Shown: positions 33,450 to 44,595, numbered from the stretch's first letter. The stretch is 64,000 nucleotides of DNA from Larix kaempferi (GCA_027924585.1 BSBM01000825.1:2770001-2834000); one strand, 5' to 3'. Notes: generated by a model from the letters alone, not told the origin. Translations and numbers: made by a program.

Positions 33450-35894
33450 TATGGTTGACGTAAGTTAAGCAGAGTCAACCATAAAAACACATGATTAACC
33501 ATACCCAACCAAACTCAACCATAGAAAACATATTCAAACATGATAAACAATAGTCAACCATGATCAATAATAGTCAACCATGGTTCCGTGGTTAACAATA
33601 TTAGGTCACCCTTAGTTAAACAGCATAGGTAATCCACGATAAGCCATGAACAACCATGGTAAACCATGTACAACCACAATTAACCATGAACAACCATAAT
33701 CAACCATAATCAGTCATTAACAACCACAGTCAACCATGGTCAGCCAAATTCAACCATGGATGACCATATTCAACCATAGTCAACCATGGACAACCATGGT
33801 CAGCCATTGTTATCCATGGTCAACCGAGGTCAACCAAACTCAAAAGTGGTAAACCAAAGTCAACCAAACTCAACAATAGTCAACTAAAGTCACCAAAGTT
33901 AACCAAAGTCAACCCTGGTCAACCAAAGTCACCCATCCTCAGCCATGGTCAACCATAATCAACCAAAAGTCAACCATGGTCAACCAAACTCAACCATGAT
34001 CAACTAAAGTCAATCATAGTTGACCATGGTCAACCAAAGTCAACTAAAGGTTAACCAAAGTCAGCTAAAATCAACCATGGTAAATTAAAGGTCAACCAAA
34101 GTCAACTAACATCAACCATGGTAAACCAAAGTTAACCAAAGCCAGCCATGGTCATCTAAATTTAACCATGATTAACCAAAGTCAACAGTGGTCAACCAAA
34201 ATTCAACATTGGTCATCCAAAGTCAACCATGGTCATCCAAATTCAACTAACATCAACCATGGTAAACCAAAGTCAACTATAGTCAAGCATGCTCAACCAT
34301 AGTCAACCATAGTCACCCGTAGTCAACATGGTCAACCAAAGTTAACCATGAATAACAATATTTAGTCATAGTCAATAATGGTAAACCATGAACAACAATG
34401 GTCAACTATGGTTAACCAACTAGGGTCAACCATAGTTGGTTAAGCATAGTCAAGGAGAGGGTCAACCATGAACAACCATAGTTAAATAGTGAACAATCAT
34501 GCACATCCATGAACCATAGTCAGCCATGAACAACCACCATCAACAATAGTCCATCATGAATAAACATAGTCAATCATGGTCAATCCTCATTGACCATGGT
34601 CAACCATAATCAATAATGGTCAACCATGGTCAACCATATTCAACCATGGTTAGCCAAATTAAACCATAGTCAATCATGGACACCCAAAGTCAGCCATGGT
34701 CAACCAAAGTCAATCGCGGTAAACCAAAGTCAATTAAACTCAACAATATTCAACTAAAGTCACCAAAGTCAACCCTATTTAACTAAAGACACCCATGGTC
34801 ATCCATAGTCGACCACATTCAACCACAACCATGCTCAACTATGGTCAACCATAGTTAACCATGGTCAACCAAAGCCAACAAAAACTTAACCATGATTAAC
34901 TAAAGTCAACCATGGTTGACCAAAGTCAATTAAAGGTCAACCAAAGTCAACTAATGTCAACCATGGTAGAGTAAAGGTCAACCATGGAAAACTAAAGGTC
35001 AACCAAAGTCAACTAACGTTAACCATGGTAAAGTAAAGGTCAACCATGGAAAACTAAAGGTCAACCAAAGTCAACTAACGTCAACCATGGTAAACCAAAG
35101 TCAACCAAAGCAAGCCATGGTTAGCCAAATTCAACCATGATGAACCAAAGTCAACCATGGTAAACCAAAAGTCAATGAAAGTCAACTTTAGTCAGTCAAA
35201 TTCAACCATAATCAACCATAGTCAACCAAAGTCAACTAAAGGTCAACCAAATTCAACTAATGTCAACCATAGTAAACCAAAGTCAATTATAATCAACATG
35301 CTCAACCATAATCAACCAAAGTCAACCAAAGTTAACCATAGTCAACTAAATTTAACCATGCCCAACTAAAGTAAACCATGGTCAACCAAAGTCAACCATG
35401 CTTAGAAAAAGTCAACCATGGTCAATCAAAGTCAACCATGGTTAACCAAAGTTACCCATGGTAAACCATAGACAAGTCAACAAAAACCAACCATGGTCAA
35501 ACAAAGTCAACCATGGTCAACAAAACTCAACCATGGTCAACCATAATTAATGAAAGGTCAACCATCATCAACTAAAGTCAACCATGGTCAACCAATGTCA
35601 ACCATGGTCAATGAAAGTCAACCATGGACAACCATAGTTAACTATAGTCAACCATGCTCAACAATGGTAAACCATAGTTAACCAAAAGTCAACCATGGTC
35701 AACCAAAGTCAACCATGGTCAACGATAACCAACCATAGAAAGCCAAAGTCAACCAAAGCCAGCCATGGTCATCCAAATTCAACCATGATCAACCAAAATT
35801 CAACCAAAGTCAATTTTGTTCAACCATATTCAACGAAAGTCAACCATGGTCAACCAAAGCCTACCAAAAGTTAACCCTACTCAACCAAAGTGAG
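33450..35894. repeat. 2.4-kb decameric GTCAACCAnn tandem array
   Basis: Nearly the whole stretch is built of units GTCAACCATG and GTCAACCAAA, often alternating to give a 20-bp higher-order unit, with GTCAACTAAAG variants of 11 bp. Units read almost entirely in one orientation, with occasional inverted ones such as GTCAACCATGGTTGAC near 34905. The left part is more diverged than the right. Read on the minus strand each unit contains TTGAC(C/T), the W-box core bound by WRKY factors. There are on the order of 200 units, judging from length and period. No credible coding frame. Confidence 0.95.
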
Positions 35895-36719
35895 TGTTAT
35901 AGGTTAAACTTGCACCTCTCCATCCGTGATCACCCTGAGCTGTTGATCACATAAAATGACAACTTGGATGGAGGAGCATGTTGACCTTAGATGATACTTT
36001 GACTCACTCCATTTCCTAATTTTACTGGAAAAACCCAAAAAATATATCATTTTGAGATATAAGCGCTACTCTATTCAAAGAGACTAGCGCCCATACGCTA
36101 CTCCAGTGTATAATAGTAGCGCCCATATCCTAATATACGCTACTCCAGTGTATAATAGTAGCGCCCATATCCTAATATACGCTACTCCTTCTCAGCATAG
36201 TAGCGCTCAGCATTTTAAACTTGATGAGCGCTAGTTGATAAGCACTAAAGTAGCGCTCTATACGCTACTTCACTGAACAAGAGTCGCGTACATCTTAAAA
36301 TATGATTAAAAAATAAATTAATTTCTCGAGGAGAATTAGTTGCTGGTAGTTTCCCAACTCCCCCAACTACCTCCATAACTATACATCGACCTGAACTACT
36401 TCTCTAATCCTATAAATACAAAGAAGTTTAAAGAGAAAGGTTAGATGGATTAATGGAGAAACTTTGAGACAGAGAGAAACTTACATTGGAGGAGTTGATG
36501 CTAAAGATATCCAAGCCAGAGAAGAGCCAGAGCCCAGAATCAAGTTGCAGGAGCCTGTTACATGATCAGGTTTACTGAAAGGAAGGTGGATTTGGAAGTT
36601 GAACACAAGATCAAGTGAAGGCTAGGATCAAACTTTGATTGAAAGGTGTGTTCCCAAGATCCATAACTTATTTATTTTCATAAATGTCTTTGTAATATCA
36701 TCAATACACTTACCTATCA
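35895..36719 (+). repeat. LTR-like sequence with a TATA box and TAGCGC repeats
   Basis: Starts TGTTATAGGT right after the array and may end ACCTATCA at 36719, which would give inverted termini. A TATA box (CCTATAAATAC) is at about 36409, followed by a purine-rich transcribed-looking region. The U3-like part has many AGTAGCGC / GCGCTACT words, including two exact 42-bp tandem copies at 36095-36136 and 36137-36178. No flanking duplication is found (GTGAG versus CCCCA), so boundaries and class are uncertain. Confidence 0.5.
36095..36178. repeat. Two 42-bp tandem copies with GTAGCGC inverted words
   Basis: Each copy begins ACGCTACTCCAGTGTATAAT and continues into AGTAGCGCCCATATCC. The pair ACGCTACT / AGTAGCGC can form a hairpin in each copy. 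Confidence 0.9.
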
Positions 36720-36751
36720 CCCCAACCACGTTGATAGCATTAGTTTCCTTG

Positions 36752-37104
36752 CTATAGGGTAGATTTGCCCGCCAACAGAGAGATCAACTCAATCTCCAAC
36801 AAATGACCTCTGAGCTCGTCATGTTTTCCAAAGAGAGACTCTAGCTTTGTCCACACTTCATTTGGAGTTGATAACGAATCGATATGGAATAGAAGATCTG
36901 GAGATACAGAGAGACAAAGTAACCCATAAGCTTCATCAAGCCTATTGAACCATTTGGATTTTAATGCAACAGCTCCTGGCTCAGTTTCAAGCCCCATAGT
37001 GACTCTATACAATCCTTTGCTCTGAAGCTGGATGATCATATGCGCCTTCTAGTCAAAGAAATTGAAGGGAGTGAGAGTCACAGCTTTGGCTTGATTTTGC
37101 TCCA
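36752..37104 (-). pseudogene. Copia gag N-terminal fragment
   Basis: Read from ATG at about 37104 (MEQNQAKAVTLTPFNFFD), a TAG, then MIIQLQSKGLYRVTMGLETE and LDEAYGLLCLSVSPDLLFHI. It aligns without gaps to the gag of the copia element at 25333 over most of its length. It ends near LISLLAGKSTL, where the element is truncated. Confidence 0.85.
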
Positions 37105-37173
37105 TACTGATGCGCTCCTGGTAATGGTAATACCTGCGAAAAACACTCTTGGAAATTTTTTTGAATTAAGCTA

Positions 37174-37185
37174 GCTCTGATACCA
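37174..37185 (-). other. Primer binding site, tRNA-Met
   Basis: Minus-strand TGGTATCAGAGC directly after the LTR end. Confidence 0.9.
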
Positions 37186-37862
37186 TGTGAGATTTTCAAT
37201 TGCTAGAAACTAGATTCATAAGACAATTTCACATAGAATATTTCAGACAATGAGAGAAGAATAATGGAGAGAATAAATTATGGAAATCACTCTGTATATT
37301 ATTCATTGATATTGTAACAATATATAACACATCCTCCATGGAGAAAATCAAATTGCTTTGAAGCAATATGGAAAGAGCAAAAAGAAAAGGCTTAGAAAAG
37401 ACAAAAAACCCCCTAGGTGGCAAAAGCAGTTTCCAAAATTGTGCTAGGGGCTCACGAATTTGGCAAGTATGGTATGGCAGCTCATGAGTGAGGTAAATGG
37501 AATATAATGATGGCTTTAGAAGGTTAGATATGGTGTGGAGGTCGAATTGGTCAAGTGGCAAAAGATTCCAAGTAAACTAGCTTTATCTTTTCCACTAAAA
37601 AGAAGAAAAAACAGGACAAAGCTAACTAAAACTGGATAGTGTCTTTCTAATTCAGGAATGGAATAAAATCAGACAGAATCCAAGGAAATATTATCCAGAA
37701 TCTATCCAAATTCGTTTGTGTGAATGAGGATAGCATGTGGTCCACTAAAAGACAAAACTGGCATATTCTACGTAGTCAAAACTCAGGAAATTAATCATAA
37801 ATGATTAATTAATTTTATCCTAAGTCTAGAATGACATAGTGGGTTTTTTAAATGTTCCAACA
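37186..37862 (-). repeat. 5' LTR of the truncated copia element
   Basis: 677 bp with TG...CA termini, starting TGTTGGAACATTT at 37862 on the minus strand. No partner LTR in the window. Confidence 0.85.
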
Positions 37863-38440
37863 GCTAGGTCAAAGAAGTTAAAATTTCAACAGGTAAGCCG
37901 AAACCCAAATTTTTTTTATTATTGAATTAAGTGTTAATTAAATAAATTTTTATTATTATTATTGAGTTTGAACTCTGTCCAATTGGACAGAGTTCATGAA
38001 CTCTTTCCATTTGGACAGAGTTTGAACTCTATCCAATTGGAAAGAGTTCATGAACTCTGTCCAATTGTAAATGGACAAAGTTTATAAACTTAATTCCATT
38101 TGAACTCTGTCCAATTGTTCATGAACTCTGTCCAATTGGACAAAGTTCAAATGGACTTAAATTTATAAAGATAAACTTAATCTAATTTTGAAATTGATTT
38201 AAATTTAAATATAAAAAAGAGAAATATTTGTAGTCTTTAGTTAGTTAAACTTGTTAAACTATTGATTTTGCTTATGTGATTAGAAATGAAAATAAAAGTA
38301 GTTGTGTAATTCAATTTGCAAATGATATTTCCCCTTTATATATACGTTTCCCTTTTCGGTTAAACTCAAAATGGACAGAGTTCATGAACTCTGTCTACAT
38401 TAACAGTTAATATATCAATATATTAGTTTTATTACAAAGC
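37863..38440. repeat. Palindromic tandem repeats of GAACTCTGTCCAATTGGACAG
   Basis: 37970-37995 is a perfect 26-bp palindrome (arms GAACTCTGTCC, centre AATT). Related direct and inverted copies of GAACTCTGTCCAATTG and GTTCATGAACTC fill 37964-38165. A second perfect palindrome, ACAGAGTTCATGAACTCTGT, is at 38375-38394. The surrounding sequence is AT-rich with no coding signal. Confidence 0.95.
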
Positions 38441-38460
38441 ATGTTAATGCATAACTATAA

Positions 38461-38577
38461 ACACAACAAAACTTTAGACACGACTAAACTTTACTTTAGA
38501 CACAACAAAACTTTAGACACGACTAAACTTTACGCTAGACATAACAAAACTCTAGACATGACTAAAGTTTGCTTTAG
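38461..38577. repeat. Three 39-bp tandem repeats
   Basis: Copies start at 38461, 38500 and 38539, each beginning ACAYAACAAAACT. The unit is a multiple of three, so the plus-strand frame at 38441-38674 shows a 13-residue repeat (HNKTLDTTKLYFR); nothing else suggests a real protein. Confidence 0.9.
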
Positions 38578-39358
38578 ACGTAATAAGAAAGAACAAAAGC
38601 TACTACATAGAAAACTTTTAAAAAACCTTAACCTTCCAAAACAACAAAGTCAATTGTATTATGTATCAAACTGAAGGCCATTGTGCAACATACCAAATTT
38701 GGGAAACATAGCCAAACTTATGAAAAATAATAGTATGCATCGTTAATTTTTTATGATTCTATGAAATAATGAAAATACTTGTAGATATAATTTATGTTTT
38801 AATTAGTAAAATATCGATTAAGTAATTAATTTAAGATTTTAATTAAAAGTTAAGATGTTCACGAACTCATTCTTTAACATAAAGAAATGTAACCCTTCAC
38901 TTTGTATTAAACTATATTGGTTCTATTCATTTTAAACATCAAAAACACTTAGAAGATTGGCACATTAATTCCTTATTAGCTATACTCATTTTAAGAACTA
39001 TTACATGATATTAGGTATATTTAGGTATTTATTACATAACTTAGTTTCTTTAGAAGCTAGGTCTTAGAATTTGTAGAATTAATATCTAGATGTAACCCTT
39101 CACCTAATATTTAACTATATTGGTTCTATTCATTTTAAACATCAAAAACACTTAGAAGATTGGTACATTAATTCCTTATACATCCAACAATATTAGCTAT
39201 ACTCATTTTAAGAACTATTAGATGATATTAGGTATATATAGGTCATTATTACATAACTTAGTTTCTTTAGAAGCTAGGTCTTAGAATTTGTAGAATGAGC
39301 ATGTAGAATTTGAATATGTAATGAGTTGATATTTGTGTAAGTGTAGACATTATATCAA
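38578..39358. repeat. Tandem duplication of about 200 bp in AT-rich DNA
   Basis: The block TGTAACCCTTCACTTTGTAT... at about 38889-39090 is repeated at about 39091-39292 with a small insertion (ACATCCAACAATA). It ends just upstream of the spliced gene at 39359. No other feature seen. Confidence 0.85.
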
Positions 39359-40734
39359 ATGGAAAGGGAGAAGTCTTTGAGGTGAAAGCATAGGAGGCCT
39401 TCACAGTCTTCTAGAGTTGGTGTTTCAAATTATAATCGGAGTTTGTCAACTTCCCCTCGAGATCCAAGTTTATTGTATAGTTCACATTCAGTTGATCATC
39501 AACGAGGTGAAAGGGGTACTAATGATTCCCCTTTATCTTCTGTGGAAGAATGTCAATCTCAACATTCTATTGGTATGAACAATCTTTTAATAAATGTATA
39601 CAATTTGTTTTTTTATGTATGAAAAGTTTGTACATGTTTACACAAAACTTTGTTTTTATTTGAAGCAGAGCGTGGTTCAGAAGATGCTTGTAATTCTACA
39701 GAGAGGGAGGCAGAGCGATCAAGGCAGACGGATGAGGGTGTAGAGCAAGGTTCCCAAGAGGCTCATCATTCTACGGATGGTGATGATGGTCAAGCCAGGA
39801 CGCAATATGTTGAACTAACTGAGGGTTGTACACCCATTACAACATATCCATCTGATTTACCTAAGGAGCTTCCATGGGAAAGTGGTGATCATCAAATGAC
39901 TCTTGAAAGATGTAGATCCCACTACGACAAGTTGAAAAATGATTTGTCTACTATGGATCTCCCTCCAGAGAGTAAACAAAGTTTGGAGATTGTTTTGGGA
40001 TCATTGCAAAAATTCATTCAGGCATATGAGAATCTCGGACCAACTACGAATGGTTTTGTTGATTTGATGCGAAGACGAAGGGAACAAGTGATGGGTCCAG
40101 ACAAGTGGGCTGTTGTGAAGGAGAGAGTGACAAAAGAACAGGCCAAATCAATGTTCAACTTCAAAGAAGGTCTAAAGCGAGAAATGTTGAAAGTGCAATA
40201 TTTCAAGCACCCTGATCTTGCACATCTACTATATGATCGATTCCTCGCAGCCTATGGTTGGCTTCCATGGAATGATGAGGTTTCTCAATATTTTGCTAGA
40301 TTTTATGCGGAGTTTTTTTAAATATGAAGCCAGACTATACTGATATTCATTCAGAATTTTATGGAGTTGGAAAGAGTCGAACATATAATCGAAAAGGTGC
40401 TCTTAGAGACCCTACAACTCTTCGACCTCCACCCCATATATCTCGCCCACTCAAGCTTGTGGCATTAAGATCAGAGATAGAGCCCACATCCCAACTTGGG
40501 ACAACTGCAAGAGATTTTGTTGGCGATGGTTTATCGTCAACATTAGTTGGAGTAGATGTGGGATTGGTTCGAGAGAGGGCTCGTGCCACTATTCGTCAAA
40601 AGTTTGTTTACAAAACTGATGATGAAGTAGATGGAATGAGCATTGGAGATCTCAGGGCTTATGCCAAGGTTTGTCACGACATAGCTTCAAATGTTATATC
40701 CAATGACACATCGAGTTTAGAAGAGATTTGTTGA
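39359..40734 (+). pseudogene. Unrecognised spliced gene with a nonsense codon and a frameshift
   Basis: ATG at 39359; exon 1 runs to 39572 and splices in phase 1 across a 96-bp intron (39573-39668, GTATGA...GAAGCAG), joining SQHSI to ERGSEDAC. Codon 9 is TGA (39383), one transition from TGG. Exon 2 reads to 40321, where a run of seven T causes a -1 shift; the next frame continues without another ATG being needed and ends at 40734. The joined product is about 430 residues: Ser/Glu-rich N-terminus, then a helical conserved-looking region (ERCRSHYDKLKNDL, REQVMGPDKWAVVKERVTKE, HLLYDRFLAAYGWLPWNDEV) and a C-terminal domain with RERARATIRQKFVYKTDDEV. A DNA-transposon accessory protein is possible given the surroundings. 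Confidence 0.6.
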
Positions 40735-41187
40735 TTATGATATGACAATCTATTTAATCTTTTATTCATTTTGAATTGAACTTTTTGTTACATTATATAA
40801 ATGATATTATATTTTTTTTTATGTATAGTAATAAGTACATATGTAAATGTTTATTGATTGCAGTTTTCCAGAATGATGAATCAATATTCTTTTCAACTTT
40901 CCACTACTGGAAATGTAGAGCATATTGGAAAGGCATATTTATTATTTACATATTTATAATTGTGTTTGAACTTGATATATTATCTTTTTTTTAATTATAA
41001 TTTAGCTATGCATCTTATTGTTAATTTGACTTATCCATGCAGGTTTCTTTAGATACGAACTTTTTAAATGATTTATCATCTATTGTGAGCTAATGTTTTT
41101 AATTTATTTTTTTAAGTTTTAAGTTAATTGCTTAATTTTATTTTTTTTGCACTATGTTTTATTTATTAACACAATTTAAATTTTAGG
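40735..41187. other. AT-rich stretch with possible splice acceptors
   Basis: No coding signal. Acceptor-like TTGATTGCAG at about 40855-40864 and ATCCATGCAG at about 41033-41042 suggest it could be intron of the gene upstream, joining the exon-like blocks that follow. Confidence 0.35.
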
Positions 41188-41600
41188 GGGGAGAGATGGG
41201 TTCTTTGCTGAATGCAACGGATATTGGCACGGAGGTAATTTTGTTCACACTTGAATTGAGCTTTGATATAAGTTTAATATTTTAATTTTTTTGGATTTAG
41301 TTTAAATTTGTTCAAGTAATTTATGAGATTCATAAATTGATTTTATACATGTTGCAGCTTGGGTCTCTTCAATCTTTTGGAGGCAAAGGGAAGACTCTTT
41401 TGGAGGATAGTGGTGGACATGCAATTAGAGAATTTGATGTAATTTTGTTAATAATTGAATTGTTCTTTGATATATAAGTTTAATATTTTAATTTTTTGAA
41501 TTTAGTTTAAATAATTTATGATATTCAAAATCTGCTTTTATACATGTTGCGGGGTGGGTTGAGTCCAAGGGGAGGCCCTAGTGGAGAATAGCACGGTGGA
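41188..41600 (+). pseudogene. Tandemly repeated exon-like blocks
   Basis: Two blocks have acceptor and donor signals: 41188-41235 (after TTTTAG; MGSLLNATDIGTE, then GTAATTTTG) and about 41360-41438 (after TTGCAG; LGSLQSFGGKGKTLLEDSGG, then GTAATTTTG). A third, decayed copy (GGGTGGGTTGAGTCCAAGGG) is at about 41552-41600. The intervening intron-like sequences are also alike, so an exon-intron unit of about 200 bp was tandemly duplicated. Confidence 0.5.
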
Positions 41601-41879
41601 CATCTTTTTTTTTGTTGATATATAGATTGTAACTTTGTTTTGGACATCGAGGAGATTTATTTTTGGACTATACATATGTACATTGAACTCACATGTTCAT
41701 GAACGTTTTTTGAGGATTATATATATGTACATTAAACTTACATATTCAGTATTTGTTTTAAATGATCTACTTTTTTTTTGTTAATTATTTAGCATATTTG
41801 GTGTGATTTAAAGGTTTAGAATATGCTTTTGCATGTTTATGAATATATGTATTATTAAATTTATGTATGGAATGTTAAG

Positions 41880-42610
41880 AATTGATGTTTAGAAGTTTTG
41901 ATATAGGTACAATCTAAAGTTACGAGATGTTAAGATCAAATGTTATATCCAATGAATGAATATTAGGAAAGTTAGGAAATGTTGAGAATGAATGTTAGGT
42001 TTTAATAGGAATTTTAAGAATGAATGAATGTTAAGATTGAATGTTAAGAATGATTGTTATCTTTAAATGTCAGGAAGTTTTAATAGAAATATGAATGTTA
42101 GGAAGCTTAAAAACGAATGTTAGGTTCAAAGTTCAGGAATGTTAGGAAGTTTTGATTGAAATATGAATGTTAGGAAGTTAAAAAATGAATGTTATGTTCA
42201 AATTTTGATAGGAATGTTAGGAATATGTTAAGAATGAATGTTATGGTAAGAATGAATGTTAAGGAAGTTATGATAGGTGCAATGAATGAATGAATGTTAG
42301 GTTTTTATAGGAATATTAAGAATGAATGAATATTAAGAACATGACTGTTATCTTTGAATGTTAGTAATTTTTAGGAATGTTAAGAAGTTTTGATAGAAAT
42401 ATGAATGTTAAAAAGTTTAAAAATGAATGTTAGGTTCAAATTTCAGGAATATTCTAGGAAATTTTGATTGAAATATGAATGTTAGGAAGTTGAAAAATGA
42501 ATGTTAGGTTCAAATTTTGAGAGGAATATTAGGAATATGTTAAGAATGAATGTGAGGAAGTTTTGATAGGTGCAATCTAATGTTTGGAATGTTAAGAAAG
42601 AATGTTTGTT
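41880..42610. repeat. GAATGTTAGG degenerate minisatellite with a 290-bp higher-order period
   Basis: Words GAATGTTAGG, GAATGTTAAG and GGAAGTTTTGAT recur throughout. A longer unit beginning GTTTTAATAGGAATTTTAAG at about 41998 recurs at about 42290 in near collinear order. No coding. Confidence 0.9.
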
Positions 42611-42748
42611 TGATATATATAATTTTGGTTTCAACGTAAAAGTTGAATTTTATATATAAATGATAAATAGAAATTTGTATACATGAATCATATTTTCAAT
42701 TTTTAACTAATGATTCATATTTTCAATGTTCAAGTACATTTTATGCGG

Positions 42749-42987
42749 CTGAAATCATGGCAAATGGGGATTTAACGATTTTTTGTTTTTTAATCATAAG
42801 CAAATATTACAGGATTGTGAAGCTTGTGCTAAATTAGAGCAATGATTTTAGACAACAATTTGATGAATTTTCATCGATTTGTTGTAAATAATCATTCCTC
42901 TAATTTAGCATAAGCTTCACAATTCTGGAATCCTTGCTTGTGATTAAAAATCAAAATGATCGTTGTCTCCATTTGCCATGATTTCAG
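42749..42987. mobile_element. Foldback MITE of 239 bp
   Basis: The ends are perfect inverted repeats of 19 bp (CTGAAATCATGGCAAATGG and its complement), and pairing continues with mismatches to near the centre, giving arms of about 100 bp. Flanks TTATGCGG and TTATGTGA match at 6 of 8 bases, as a worn 8-bp duplication would, which suggests a hAT-type MITE. A long hairpin RNA could form if it were transcribed. Confidence 0.8.
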
Positions 42988-42995
42988 TTATGTGA

Positions 42996-43321
42996 ACTTA
43001 CTCAAGTGATATTTTAAATTAAAGATTCGGGTGGAGAGTGGGGACAGCCAGATATGTTATCTCATCCCTTAAGTGATCTAATAGACATTTGGGGACCCGA
43101 ATAAAGTAGTTTAGACAGAATTCAGATGAAATTACACATTAAAGTTTTCATTACCAAATAATTTTTTATTCATTTCAGCATACTAGAATACGATCATTTA
43201 AGTTCTTATATTCTAGTTCCCTTTAAAGATCATAGACATAGTTGAAAGAAAAAAAAAATATTGTACACAACATTTGACAATGACATGGACAAAACCATCG
43301 ATCTATTAATTTTTTATATAG
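42996..43321. other. AT-rich spacer, no gene seen
   Basis: Only an isolated GC-richer stretch (GTGGGGACAGCC...GGGGACCCGAATAAAGTAG) at about 43035-43115; no frame or repeat recognised. Confidence 0.5.
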
Positions 43322-44595
43322 TTAAAAACATCGCAATGGAATGTCGTTCTCAATTATTCGTTCATAGTCATATTTGGACAGTTTCCATTTTTTATTTTTT
43401 AATTGTTTTTTCAATGGAACTTGAACCAATTTTATTCGAGATGCACATACTAAATGACTATATTGACAACATATAACATCAGGCTCATAATCCTAAAAGT
43501 AGACATAATTTTCAGTCATACGGGTCTGCTGAAAAAAAAAAAATAGCTTTTTAAAATGATGGATCCTCTCTCGTATGTATATCCGTTGTCATTGTAGTCT
43601 TCTGATAACTTCATCTTTCCTTCAGTGCATCGCATCAAATAATACTTCACATTTTCATTGTTGTTTATAGGTGCAATCACAACAAAAACATCCTCTGTGC
43701 AAATTACAATTGACGTTGGGATTTTTAAATCAATTAAATTGACTAATATACATGTATAAGGTGATGGACAAGAATGAACAATCGACAAAACATTTGTCCT
43801 TGATCATTACCTTCTCTGAAATTCTGTCGCCATCAGATGATATTACTATTTCTTCTGATTCTAATTCTCCTATGCTTGCTAGTGGCATTTTTCCTTTAGG
43901 ATTAATCTCTGTGTGTTTCCAATGTTTTACGTAGTTGTTCGTTATGTTTTCACAAACTTCTGTAGATTTAATATTTTCAGTGCAAATATGACAAAAGCAT
44001 GATTGCTTGCTACTGTCAAATGCATACATGTTTTGGAAGGCTTTTGTTTGAATAGAGTGAAAATCTCTAGTCCCATGTATGGTGCTAGCATCGTATGGTA
44101 TTGATCTATTTATATCTTAGACCCCAACAAGCCAAAAAAACCTACACAAATGACAAATTTTGATGTTAGTGTACATTTTTTTAAATTGACAATAAAATAT
44201 AAATTCAAACATTTGTGTACATACCTGCGCATGTCTTTTGATTGTTGATTATAATCTTGGCTTCGATGTGATTTACACCATTGGACAACCTCTGCAGCTG
44301 AATGAAATCGTATAGAACTATGGTTCATTTGCCATCTTCGAAATGCTCTTTTAACGCATGCTCCTGCACCATCATCTTCACCTTTTCCATGACCAGTTTC
44401 AAAGAAATTCCAGCGATGTTTAATGTTCAATGCTTTATGAAGTCGACATAACCAATAAAATTATCGCGAAGATTTAAATTGTCCTGCACATCCATCCGAC
44501 CATATCCAATGTGTTATACCTCCATATTTCACAGTGTCATATCTTCACCATAAAAATAGTTGACGACACTTCCCCTACTGCTTAAAACACCCAGA
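43322..44595 (-). pseudogene. Multi-exon pseudogene with SDGCAGQFK and GHGKGEDDGAGA motifs
   Basis: Read from 44595 down: exon to 44225 (THWIWSDGCAGQFKSSR, then HRWNFFETGHGKGEDDGAGA and CVKRAF), intron 44224-44142, exon 44141-43811 (PYDASTIHGTRDFHSIQTKA, SCFCHICTEN), intron 43810-43693, exon from 43692 (DVFVVIAPINNNENVKYYLM), then a final part to the stop at 43322 (CQYSHLVCASRIKLVQVPLK). Splices keep frame except the last join, where only 29 bp separate the frames. Stops are at 44575, 44545, 44462 and 44117. The SDG...QFK plus HGKGxxDGxGAxxKR pair is, to my knowledge, shared by uncharacterised eukaryotic proteins often linked to mobile elements; the acidic residues may be catalytic. The 5' part is lost where the LTR at about 44600 begins. 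Confidence 0.7.

Larger units (their letters stand above)
36752..37862 (-). mobile_element. Truncated copia element, minus strand: LTR, primer site, gag start
   Basis: Read right to left: LTR 37862-37186 (677 bp, TGTTGGAACATTT to AAAATCTCACA), primer site at 37185-37174 and the first part of gag. The element is cut at about 36752 within gag. It is a different subfamily from the copia element at 24177. Confidence 0.85.

Noticed and set aside
18360-33454. Target-site duplication of the LARD
   Set aside because: TCATG (left) and TATGG (right) do not match; only ATG is shared with an offset, so I do not claim one.
33450-35894. CRISPR-like or coding interpretation of the regular repeat
   Set aside because: Units are 10 bp with no spacers, and the frame at 35157-35369 is only a by-product of the repeat in plant DNA.
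35890-36724. Solo LTR with target duplication at 35895-36719
   Set aside because: The flanks GTGAG and CCCCA do not match, so it is listed only as LTR-like.
43261-43476. Plus-strand ORF of 71 codons
   Set aside because: It is the shadow of the last exon of the minus-strand pseudogene, which has family-like residues.
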